Shown here in pieces: positions 1 through 7,524 of a stretch of 64,000 bases of DNA. The stretch is from contig NZ_JAAVVC010000006.1 of the NCBI RefSeq assembly GCF_018449725.1, positions 186,001-250,000 of the forward strand, read 5' to 3'. Within the stretch, counting starts at the first letter, position 1; every line of letters starts with the position of its first letter. The position numbers and the translations under genes were made by a program. The notes beneath the pieces are model-generated. The model saw only the letters and a list, made by a program, of their open reading frames with translations. It searched no databases and was not told where the DNA came from. This DNA is from Pseudomonas sp. dw_612. GTDB lineage: Bacteria > Pseudomonadota > Gammaproteobacteria > Pseudomonadales > Pseudomonadaceae.

Positions 1-63
1 GCGAGAGTGTTTCGAAGTAATGCAAGCCACCGGCTCATGTAGCAACTGCCGAGAGTTCGCTCG

Positions 64-245
64 TAGCAGCTGCCGAGGTACGAGGCTGCGTTCGGCTGCG
101 AAGCAGTCGTGAAATCAGGCGGCGCGGTGTTTCAGGAAAACCGCGCTCTCAGGTTTGACGACTGCTTCGCAGCCGAACGCAGCCTCGTACCTCGGCAGCT
201 GCTACACGAGCCGAACGCAGCCTCGTGCCTCGGCAGCTGCTACAC
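64..245. repeat. Large inverted-repeat element (family D, copy 1)
   Basis: Positions 64-110 and 158-204 are perfect 47-bp inverted arms around a 47-bp centre; the arms begin TAGCAGCTGCCGAGG. A second partial copy of the right arm follows (about 205-245). Bases 1-63 hold degenerate pieces of the same unit. The same element recurs near 35.9 kb. It sits just beyond the stop codon of the chemoreceptor gene, so it could act as a bidirectional terminator or mRNA stabiliser; that role is inferred. It is not an IS: there is no open reading frame of its own. Confidence 0.8.
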
Positions 246-266
246 AGGTGCGAAGCGGCTAGGCGA

Positions 267-2258
267 TCAACGGACTTTGAACCGCCCCATGATCGCGCTC
301 ACGCGGCTATTCGCTTCCAGCAACTGCTGGGTATTGAGTTCGCTGGCGTGACCGCTTTTCACCAGTTCATCCACCATGTGGCGGATCTGCACCATGCTGC
401 GGTTGATTTCTTCGGTCACTGCGCTTTGCTGTTCAGCGGCGGTGGCGATCTGGGTGCTCAGGCTGTTGATGTGGCTGACGGAGCCGGCCATTTCATCCAG
501 GCCGGAGTTCACCCGCGCCGTCGCATCGGCGGCGGACTGGCAACTGGCCTGGGTGTTTTCCATGGCCGCCACCGACGAACTCACGCCTTGGGTCAGGCGT
601 TTGAGCATTTCGTTGATTTCCGAGGTACTGGCCTGGGTCCGGGCGGCGAGGGCGCGGACTTCATCGGCCACCACCGCAAAGCCACGGCCCTGTTCACCGG
701 CACGCGCCGCTTCAATCGCTGCGTTGAGCGCCAACAGGTTGGTTTGCCCGGCAATCGCGCCGATCACCCCGAGAATCTCGGTGATCCGCTGCGCGTCCTG
801 CTGCATGTTTTCGACTTTATGGGTGGCGCTGGCCACTTCTTCGATCAACGCCACCACACTGCTGGAGGCTTCGCCGACCACCACCCGCGAGCGATCCGCG
901 TGTTCGCTGGCGCGCTGGGTGAACGACGCGGTTTCGGCGGCGTTGTGCGCCACGCTGTCGGCGGTGGAACTCATTTCGGTGATGGCGGTAACGGTCTGAT
1001 CGGTTTCCGAGGCGTGACGCACCAGGATCTGACTGGTGTGCGCCGAGGTCCGTTGCAGGTTGTCCAGGCTCGACGCCATGGCGCCGGTGGCCTGGGTCAC
1101 TTCGCCGATCATGTTCTGCAAGTAGATGATGAACGCGTTGACCGAGTGGCCGATGGCCCCCAACTCGTCCTCGGCGCGGATGGTGATGCGTTTGGTCAGG
1201 TCGGCATCGCCGGCAGACAACGCGTCAATGTTGGCCTTGAGGATTTTCATGCGGTGGATTAACTGGCGGATCGCGTAGATCTGCAGCAGCACCAGCAGGA
1301 TCACCATCGGAATCTGCAGCAGGCTCAAGGTGTTCAGGACATCGTCACGCTGAGCGGTGATCAGTTTGGTCGGCAGGGCGGTGGCGAGGTACCACGGCGT
1401 GCCTTCGATCGGGCGCATGAAGAAGGTACTGGCTTCGCCATTGTTGTCGAATTCGACCCGTTGCGCCTTGTCGCGGTTTTGCAGGCCGGCCTTGACCTGG
1501 CTGGCGAATGGCGAGCCACCGGCCAGCTCACTGATGTTCTTCAGCACGACCGGCCCGCTGATACGCGAGCTGTTGCTGATGATTTTGCCGTCGGCCTCGA
1601 CGATCAGCATTTCGGCGCCGAGGTCTTTCTCTTTGCGAGCGATCAGGTCGTTGAAGAAGCCCAGAGTCACGTCGATGGTCGACACGCCGTAAGCCGCGCC
1701 GTTTTTCTGGATGGCCATCGCGCAGTTGGTGCGTGGCTCGGCGCTGGCGTCATCTTTATAGGCCGCGGCCCAGGCGCACTGGCCGCGCGGGGTCGCCATG
1801 CCGCCCTTGTACCAGGTCTGGTCGTAGTAGTTGGGCGCGGCGTCGCTGTTCCAGAAGGTGTTCACCGCCAGTTTGCCGGAGCTGTCGCGGTGCCAGAAGG
1901 TGCTGAACTTGTTGCGTCCCGCTTCACGCTGGCCAGGCAATGGCCAGATCCCGCCGCCGAACACTTTCAGCTCGCCGTACTGGTCCACCAGGCCTGGCAG
2001 GACGGTATCGATGGCGGTGCTGTCGAGCAGGGGAATGGTCTGGGTGATGCTGCGTTGCTGGGCTTGCACCTTGTTCAACTCGCCCTGGATCTGCTCGGCG
2101 ACTTCAGCAATGCGGTTGAGGGCCACCTGTTCTTCGGTGTGGCGCAGTTTCGGCGCGACCAACTGACTGATGCCCACCACCGTGAGCACCGAAAGCAGCA
2201 GGATGAACAGGACCAGAAACAGCGTGTAGCGAGCCTGAATGGTACGGAATGCGGGCAT
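267..2258 (-). CDS. Methyl-accepting chemotaxis protein (dCache chemoreceptor)
   Basis: A 663-aa transmembrane chemoreceptor that would pass ligand binding to the CheA/CheW array. TM1 spans about residues 11-33. A periplasmic region of about 270 residues has a double-Cache layout (conserved TWYKGG-like segment near 148-153). TM2 is at about 313-330, a HAMP domain at 331-383, and the cytoplasmic hairpin has the highly conserved tip around 503-530 ([20 protein letters not shown]). The start ATG has an AAGGA ribosome site. A consensus sigma-28 promoter lies upstream, placing the gene in the flagellar/chemotaxis regulon. The ligand cannot be read from sequence; amino or organic acids are typical for the family. 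Confidence 0.95.
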   Translation of the reverse strand: MPAFRTIQARYTLFLVLFILLLSVLTVVGISQLVAPKLRHTEEQVALNRIAEVAEQIQGELNKVQAQQRSITQTIPLLDSTAIDTVLPGLVDQYGELKVFGGGIWPLPGQREAGRNKFSTFWHRDSSGKLAVNTFWNSDAAPNYYDQTWYKGGMATPRGQCAWAAAYKDDASAEPRTNCAMAIQKNGAAYGVSTIDVTLGFFNDLIARKEKDLGAEMLIVEADGKIISNSSRISGPVVLKNISELAGGSPFASQVKAGLQNRDKAQRVEFDNNGEASTFFMRPIEGTPWYLATALPTKLITAQRDDVLNTLSLLQIPMVILLVLLQIYAIRQLIHRMKILKANIDALSAGDADLTKRITIRAEDELGAIGHSVNAFIIYLQNMIGEVTQATGAMASSLDNLQRTSAHTSQILVRHASETDQTVTAITEMSSTADSVAHNAAETASFTQRASEHADRSRVVVGEASSSVVALIEEVASATHKVENMQQDAQRITEILGVIGAIAGQTNLLALNAAIEAARAGEQGRGFAVVADEVRALAARTQASTSEINEMLKRLTQGVSSSVAAMENTQASCQSAADATARVNSGLDEMAGSVSHINSLSTQIATAAEQQSAVTEEINRSMVQIRHMVDELVKSGHASELNTQQLLEANSRVSAIMGRFKVR

Positions 2259-2324
2259 GGGACTGGTCCTTGTGCTGCGTTTTTATTGTTGGATGTCGTG
2301 TTTGAAAGTGGGGCTATCCAAGGC

Positions 2325-2351
2325 TTATCGGCCCGCCGGGGGCGACCTTTA
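2325..2351 (-). promoter_or_regulatory. Sigma-28 (FliA) promoter of the chemoreceptor gene
   Basis: Read on the minus strand the site is TAAA, exactly 15 bases, then GCCGATAA, a perfect match to the FliA consensus. It ends about 67 bp upstream of the start codon, giving a leader of roughly 60 nt. This is direct sequence evidence; use of the promoter is inferred. Confidence 0.85.
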
Positions 2352-2621
2352 GTACGGGCGTACAAGAAAGCGGCTGGGGGGACAGACGGTAAAAAGTGCG
2401 TGAGTATTGCCATCGATACAAACGGAGTGACTTTGTAAAAAATGACAATCCGTAGGGCGGCTATACCAAGATCAAAAAATTCATATAGGCCAATAAAACC
2501 GGGCACTTGGCGATTTGTATCGGAAATGTACGAAATTTGTAAAAAGTCGAAATATTTGTAGGTGGACCATCGTTTCGCGCCGATACTTCGCCGCAATCAT
2601 CTCGCTCTACAAGGATTTTTT
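2352..2621. other. Intergenic region, relatively AT-rich
   Basis: No gene is seen. The segment is markedly richer in A and T than its neighbours, with several AAATTTGTA-like stretches (about 2460-2560). It must contain the promoter for the 171-aa gene on the plus strand, but no single -35/-10 pair stands out. Confidence 0.4.
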
Positions 2622-2651
2622 ATGTCTCAGTCGAAAGGAGTACGGTCATGA
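2622..2651 (+). CDS. Possible 9-codon leader ORF
   Basis: ATG at 2622, preceded by AAGGA at about 2610, opens a frame MSQSKGVRS whose TGA overlaps the ATG of the next gene (ATGA at 2648-2651). This arrangement would allow translational coupling. The AAAGGAG inside the leader also serves as the ribosome site of the downstream gene, so the leader could be fortuitous. Confidence 0.3.
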   Translation: MSQSKGVRS

Positions 2652-3163
2652 CTATTGGTTTGGTCGGCAACTGGGCTGCTAAATCGGGTCTGTTGGTTCG
2701 CCAGGGTTCGCCCAATGCCAAACCGGTGTCCCAGAGCGCCAAGGTGCGGGAAATCCTGACCATGGTCGGCACCAACCCGACGATTCTCGACCGGGCGAAA
2801 ATGGATTCCATGCAGTTGTTCAAGCAGGTCAAGGGCTTCGATCCGACGAACATCTCGGCCAAGCAGCTCGGCAACATGAGCACCTACCTCAAGCAGAAGG
2901 GCATCATCGGCGATGTGACGGCGCTGACGCTGCTGAACGCCGGCGACAAGTTCGACAAGTTTGGCATTCCGAACGACCCCGAGGCCAAGTTCAACGCCCT
3001 GGACTACTTTGCCACGCAACTGGATTCGATCCAGAACAACAACCTCAAGGGCAACAAGTACGCCAACTACCTGGTCCCTGAGTTCAAGAAAGCGATCTAC
3101 GTCTTGCAGAACCTCAAGACCTACGGCGAAGGCAATGGCTCGACGGTCAAGAAGAAGGACTGA
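2648..3163 (+). CDS. Hypothetical protein, 171 aa, unrecognised
   Basis: I do not recognise the family. The product is soluble-looking, with no signal peptide or membrane segment and a lysine-rich tail (VKKKD). It is mostly predicted helix, with repeated short Lys/Asn-rich segments (for example NNNLKGNKYANYLV). The ATG is preceded by a strong AAAGGAG at the right distance, and codon use matches its neighbours, so it is a real gene. It lies divergent from the chemoreceptor and ends at a strong hairpin. The high Asn/Lys content and absence of cysteine would suit a secreted or structural protein, but no function is claimed. Confidence 0.75.
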   Translation: MTIGLVGNWAAKSGLLVRQGSPNAKPVSQSAKVREILTMVGTNPTILDRAKMDSMQLFKQVKGFDPTNISAKQLGNMSTYLKQKGIIGDVTALTLLNAGDKFDKFGIPNDPEAKFNALDYFATQLDSIQNNNLKGNKYANYLVPEFKKAIYVLQNLKTYGEGNGSTVKKKD

Positions 3164-3172
3164 CGGGCCTGG

Positions 3173-3201
3173 CTTCTGACCCGATTCACTCGGGTCAGAA
3201 G
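3173..3201. terminator. Bidirectional hairpin between convergent genes
   Basis: A 12-bp perfect stem (CTTCTGACCCGA, loop TTCAC, TCGGGTCAGAAG) lies between two converging stop codons. There is no long U-run on either strand, so terminator activity is probable rather than certain. Confidence 0.6.
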
Positions 3202-3209
3202 ACGTTCGA

Positions 3210-4205
3210 TCAGCGGTCGAGCATGGCCATCACCGCTTCCGGATAACGCAATCCGGCCGTAGCGTCCGGCGGGAAGATCGCTTCCAGCGCCTGCAACTCG
3301 CCGGCGCTCAGCTTCACCTCCAGCGCCGCGACATTTTCCTCCAGGTATTTACGTTGCTTGGTCCCGGGAATCGGGATCAGGTAGTCGCCTTGCGCCAGCA
3401 CCCAGGCCAACGCCAGTTGCCCGGCGGCCACGCCCTTGTCGGCGGCCAGCGTTTGCACTTGCTGCACCAGCCGCAGGTTTTTCGCGAAATTCTCCCCCTG
3501 AAAGCGCGGGCTGAAACGGCGGTAATCGTCCGCTGCAAAGTCGTCCGGACTTTTCAAGGCACCGGTCAAAAAGCCGCGACCCAATGGGCTGTAGGGCACA
3601 AAAGCGATGCCGAGGCGCTGACACGCGGCCAAACAACCGTTGTCTTCCTGATCGCGGCTCCACAGCGAATATTCACTTTGCAGTGCGCTGATCGGATGCA
3701 CCTTGTTTGCCCGTTCCAGCGTGGCCACCGAGGCTTCGCTCAAGCCCAGGTAACGCACCTTGCCAGCCTTCACCAGTTCCGCCATGGCGCCGACGGTTTC
3801 TTCGATGGCAACCTGCGGGTCGATGCGGTGCTGGTAATACAAATCCAGGGTGTCCACGCCGAGGCGCTTGAGGGTGCCGTCGATGGACTGGCGAATGTAT
3901 TCCGGGCGGCCATCGACGCCTCGTGCAGTCGGATTGGCCGGATCGCGCACGATGCCGAACTTGCTGGCCAGGAACACTTGGTCGCGCTTGCCGGCGATGG
4001 CTTTGCCGATCAGCTCTTCGTTGGTATGTGGGCCATACATGTCGGCGGTGTCGAGCAGGTTGATCCCCAGTTCCAACGCCCGGTGCAGGGTGGCGGTGGC
4101 TTCGCGGGTATCGGTGCCGGTGGTGTAGAAATCGGTCATGCCCATGCAGCCCAACCCGATGGCGCTCACCAGCGGTCCGTTCTTGCCCAGTTGACGTGTT
4201 TGCAT
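3210..4205 (-). CDS. Aldo/keto reductase
   Basis: A 331-aa cytosolic NADPH-dependent oxidoreductase of the aldo/keto reductase superfamily, YakC-like branch. The N-terminus has the [11 protein letters not shown] segment. The catalytic Asp52 and Tyr57 lie in LLDTADMYG, the lysine in FLASKFG, and the histidine in LYYQHRID. The C-terminal cofactor segment [15 protein letters not shown] is present. Length is normal and the enzyme looks intact. It is divergently transcribed from a LysR gene 119 bp away, the usual arrangement for LysR control of a neighbouring target. The natural substrate is unknown. Confidence 0.9.
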   Translation of the reverse strand: MQTRQLGKNGPLVSAIGLGCMGMTDFYTTGTDTREATATLHRALELGINLLDTADMYGPHTNEELIGKAIAGKRDQVFLASKFGIVRDPANPTARGVDGRPEYIRQSIDGTLKRLGVDTLDLYYQHRIDPQVAIEETVGAMAELVKAGKVRYLGLSEASVATLERANKVHPISALQSEYSLWSRDQEDNGCLAACQRLGIAFVPYSPLGRGFLTGALKSPDDFAADDYRRFSPRFQGENFAKNLRLVQQVQTLAADKGVAAGQLALAWVLAQGDYLIPIPGTKQRKYLEENVAALEVKLSAGELQALEAIFPPDATAGLRYPEAVMAMLDR

Positions 4206-4324
4206 GAGATCAGCTCCTTGTGAATGTGAGCCACCATTGTTGCCCTCGACAAAAACAAGTTAAACCGGCTAAAACTGCTATCAGTATTCGTAATATCTAA
4301 ATAATCAGCAGGTGCGACAGAACC

Positions 4325-5251
4325 ATGGACCGTCTCAACGCCATGCGCGTGTTTACCCGGATCGTCGAGTCGGGCGGCTTTGCCAAGGCTGCGGACAGCC
4401 TGCAAATGCCCCGCGCTTCGGTGACCATTCTGATCAAGCAACTGGAGGCGCACCTGGGTGTGCAGCTGTTGCAGCGCACCACGAGGCAAATCAGCCTGAC
4501 TCTCGATGGCGCGGCCTATTACCCCCGTTGCGTGCGCTTGCTCGCAGACCTTGAAGAGACCGAAGCCGTATTTTCCGCTGCCCGACACAATCCCAAGGGC
4601 TTGCTGCGGGTGGACATGCCGGCAGGTATCGGGCGGTTGATCGTGATTCCGGCCTTGCCGCAGTTCACCGCCCGGTATCCGTTGATCGAACTGGAAATCA
4701 GCTTGAACGATCGCACCGTGGACCTGATCCGCGAAGGCGTGGATTGCGTGCTGCGCGGCGGCTCGCCGCTGGATGATTCACTGGTGGCGCGCCCGCTGGT
4801 GATGCTGGATCAGGTGACCTGCGCCAGCCCCGAGTATTTGCAGCGTCACGGCGTGCCCGAGTGTCCGTCGGATCTGCAGGGGCATCAGATGGTGGAGTAT
4901 TTCTCTGCGACCACCGGCACGCGCTTCGGGCTTGAGTTCGTGGTCGACGGGCAGGTGCAAGCGGTCAATCTGCCCAAGCAGGTCTCGGTCAACAGCGCCG
5001 ACGGCTACATGGCCGCGTGCGAGGCCGGGTATGGCTTGGTCCAGGCCCCGTACTATCACGTGGCCCGACAGTTGAGCGAAGGGCGACTGTGCGAGGTGCT
5101 TGCAGACGCGCCGCCACCGGGCATGCCGCTGACGGCCCTGTACCCGCCACACCGCCAGTTATCCCGACGGGTGCGGGTGTTTGTCGATTGGCTGGTGGAA
5201 CTCTGCGCGCAACCGGGCCAGCACTTTTATAAAAGCCACTCAGGCGGCTGA
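4325..5251 (+). CDS. LysR-family transcriptional regulator
   Basis: A 308-aa regulator. The winged-helix DNA-binding domain is at residues 1-60 (MDRLNAMRVFTRIVESGGF start, RASVTILIKQLE recognition region), followed by a periplasmic-binding-like effector domain to about residue 295. AGGTG lies upstream of the ATG. It belongs to the CrgA/YafC-like branch, in which such genes often control an adjacent oxidoreductase; here that is the divergent aldo/keto reductase. The last 12 bases overlap the end of the convergent acetyltransferase gene. Confidence 0.9.
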   Translation: MDRLNAMRVFTRIVESGGFAKAADSLQMPRASVTILIKQLEAHLGVQLLQRTTRQISLTLDGAAYYPRCVRLLADLEETEAVFSAARHNPKGLLRVDMPAGIGRLIVIPALPQFTARYPLIELEISLNDRTVDLIREGVDCVLRGGSPLDDSLVARPLVMLDQVTCASPEYLQRHGVPECPSDLQGHQMVEYFSATTGTRFGLEFVVDGQVQAVNLPKQVSVNSADGYMAACEAGYGLVQAPYYHVARQLSEGRLCEVLADAPPPGMPLTALYPPHRQLSRRVRVFVDWLVELCAQPGQHFYKSHSGG

Positions 5252-6181
5252 GCGATCGGCCCCGGAGCCGTTGCGTATGGCGTGTTGCAGATCGTCATGC
5301 AGCCGCTGCATGTGCGCGCAGTTCAGGTCCAGATGGCGTGCTTTGGCGCCGCGATGGAACAGGGCGAACCATCGCCCCTGATCCGATGCAGGGATCAGCC
5401 CGGTAAAGACGAAGGCCTTGGCAGTCAAGCGCTGAAAATCCTCGGCAAAGCACGGCGACAGCGCCAGTTTGGCCGAAATCAGCCAATCCCTGGGCAATTG
5501 GGTCAGTTGATCTAGCAGGCTTTTGTCCAGACGCTCGATGACGACATCGACCCTTTGATAGTGCTGCTGCATGTGCAAGGGGCGAGAAGGGTAAACAGCC
5601 TGGCTTTTCGCGCTGCCGAATACGGAGCCCAAGTGCTGCATGAAGCCCCGGCATCTGTCGGGCCAGGCGATGTCCGGTAACGGATAGCTGTGCCCATCGA
5701 GTTGATGAACACCGACCACGATGGTTTCCGCCAACGGTTCGGTCAGGGGCGAAGGCACGTGATCCGGCAGCAACCCGGTGCAATGGAACCCCAGTGTTTT
5801 GGCCATGCGCTGAGTGTAAGGGTGGTGGGTGACTTGTTTGATCAAAACGCACTGGTAGCCCACGGCCCTCGACCGTTCCAGCAACTCAGTGTTCAGACGG
5901 GTCGCGATGCTCCGTCCACGGGTCGACGGATGCACGACGCTGAGCGCCAGTTCGGCGCTACCGGTAGGGTGCCTGTCGCGATACAACGCCGCGTGACCAA
6001 GGACCTGCGAACCCTCCACTGCCAGCATGGAGTGCCAGCAACCGTCGCCGTTGTTTTGCGTGATCAGTTTCGGCAAATAAACATCCGGCCGCGCGTAATG
6101 ATCGCCGTAAACCAGGCGAAACAGGCGGCTGACGGCCTTGGCATCAGACGCTCTGAAGGGACGGAAAATCAATGGGCTCAT
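5240..6181 (-). CDS. GNAT-family N-acetyltransferase, last gene of the LuxC/LuxE-like operon
   Basis: 313 aa. The N-terminal about 160 residues form a GNAT fold (start MSPLIFRPFRASDAKAVSRL, acetyl-CoA loop region VVHPSTRGRSIATRLN, then a C-terminal part of the fold with HPYTQRMAKTLGF). A further about 150 residues have no motif I recognise. The start is fixed by an ATGA overlap with the preceding PaaK-like gene; the longer frame upstream runs through that gene. Translational coupling makes it part of the same pathway. It may acylate or acetylate an amine in the product, or confer self-protection; both are inferences. Confidence 0.85.
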   Translation of the reverse strand: MSPLIFRPFRASDAKAVSRLFRLVYGDHYARPDVYLPKLITQNNGDGCWHSMLAVEGSQVLGHAALYRDRHPTGSAELALSVVHPSTRGRSIATRLNTELLERSRAVGYQCVLIKQVTHHPYTQRMAKTLGFHCTGLLPDHVPSPLTEPLAETIVVGVHQLDGHSYPLPDIAWPDRCRGFMQHLGSVFGSAKSQAVYPSRPLHMQQHYQRVDVVIERLDKSLLDQLTQLPRDWLISAKLALSPCFAEDFQRLTAKAFVFTGLIPASDQGRWFALFHRGAKARHLDLNCAHMQRLHDDLQHAIRNGSGADRSAA

Positions 6182-7467
6182 GGTTTGCGCCCTGGCAAAG
6201 GGGCGTACACCCGCAAGTCCAAAACCCGCAATTGTTTGCCTGAGCGACGGTGCAACGGAAGATCGGTTGCGGCGCAAGGCACGACCTGGAAATCCAGCTG
6301 ACCATCCAGGTTGATGCTGTCGATGGCGGGGTAGTGAGCCAGCAGTGCTTCGCGCAGTGACAGGTTCAACCGGGAGATGGTCTGCGCTCCGGACGCGGGG
6401 ACCCAATTCACGCTCAGTCGGTCTTTGTACCCGGCGCGCTCAATGCGCAATTGCCACTGGTCACTCTGGGTCACGCGTTGGACGATGTGCTGGATTTCGT
6501 CGGTAAACAGCGACATCACCCCCACGCGCACCCGTTGGCTATGGACGCTGCGGCCCCTGAGTGCGAGCTTGCGCCTTGGCGTGGCAATCGGCTCAATCCA
6601 GCAGGCACGATCGCCTACCGGGTATCGCAACAGGGGCATCAACCGGCGACCGAGATGGGTCACCAACAACATTCCCACGCGGTTGCACTCATTAATGATT
6701 TCACCGCTGTGTTCATCAATGATCTCAAGCAAGGTCTGCTGGTCGAACACCCGATGCTCGCCCAATGCGCAATCTCGGTCGCTGCCGGCCATCAAACCGG
6801 CATCAACACTGGCATAACCGATGGAGCCGATACGGGCGTTGGGAAAGACGCGGGCAAGCCTCTCCAATTGGTCGGCAAACACGCTTTCACCTGCGTAGAG
6901 CAGGGTGTCTACCTCGCTCAATACGCGCTGGTGTTGAATCAGGTACGCCGCGAACTTCAGCAACTGCGCGGGTACACCCGCCAATACATTGATCCGATGC
7001 TCGCCAATCGCTGATGTCAGCTCCTGAAAATCAATACTGCCGGTGAAGGGGAACTCGCTGATCGAGACGCTGGTTTGGGCCAGCGAGTCATGCATAAACA
7101 GAAAACTGGCGCAGAGATCACCGGCAAAAAAAAGATTGGCGACCCGGTCTCCATCGCTCAGCAGCGACGAGAGGCTTTCACCGAAAGTCGTGACCATCGA
7201 TTGCCATTCGTGGCGCGTGTAAACCGCCAGTTTGCCCTCGCTGGTCGATCCACCGGTTTTAAACACCAGCGCATTGTCGACAGGCGCGGTGAGCACCGGC
7301 CAATGCGCCAGGTCATGGCTGCCAGCCCAATAGTCGCGCCCATTGATGACGGGAATATCGTTTAACGATATTCCCTGTGAGGGTAGATGCTTGAGGTGCT
7401 CGTTATAGAAGCGCGAGTGTTCGCGTAGGTAATGCACAAACTGATCAAGCGAAAAATGATCTTTCAA
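6178..7467 (-). CDS. PaaK/LuxE-like adenylate-forming protein (stand-alone)
   Basis: 429 aa, related to phenylacetate-CoA ligase (PaaK) and coronafacic-acid-type adenylation proteins. The glycine/serine-rich nucleotide loop is TGGSTSEG at residues 71-78. A PaaK-like core follows (LFFAGDLCASFLFMHDSLA, GESVFADQLERL, IGSIGYASVDAGL). The acidic Asp of the late core motif is in LLRYPVGDRACWIE. It would activate a carboxylic acid as an acyl adenylate for transfer to CoA, a carrier or the reductase next door. It is the fourth gene of the operon, 57 bp after the LuxC fusion gene, and overlaps the GNAT gene by ATGA. The substrate is unknown. Confidence 0.85.
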   Translation of the reverse strand: MKDHFSLDQFVHYLREHSRFYNEHLKHLPSQGISLNDIPVINGRDYWAGSHDLAHWPVLTAPVDNALVFKTGGSTSEGKLAVYTRHEWQSMVTTFGESLSSLLSDGDRVANLFFAGDLCASFLFMHDSLAQTSVSISEFPFTGSIDFQELTSAIGEHRINVLAGVPAQLLKFAAYLIQHQRVLSEVDTLLYAGESVFADQLERLARVFPNARIGSIGYASVDAGLMAGSDRDCALGEHRVFDQQTLLEIIDEHSGEIINECNRVGMLLVTHLGRRLMPLLRYPVGDRACWIEPIATPRRKLALRGRSVHSQRVRVGVMSLFTDEIQHIVQRVTQSDQWQLRIERAGYKDRLSVNWVPASGAQTISRLNLSLREALLAHYPAIDSINLDGQLDFQVVPCAATDLPLHRRSGKQLRVLDLRVYAPLPGRKP

Positions 7468-7524
7468 CGGAGTTTCCTTACAAATATCAAGCGTCTTGCA
7501 ACACGGTTTAATGCCGATAAAAAG

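Noticed and set aside
1..260. Attachment site or end of a mobile element
   Set aside because: The long inverted repeats recur intergenically at 35.9 kb without an integrase or transposase; they are a repeat family.
225..1262. 345-aa plus-strand frame
   Set aside because: It lies wholly antisense to the chemoreceptor gene, has no ribosome site, and its composition is that of a GC-rich shadow frame.
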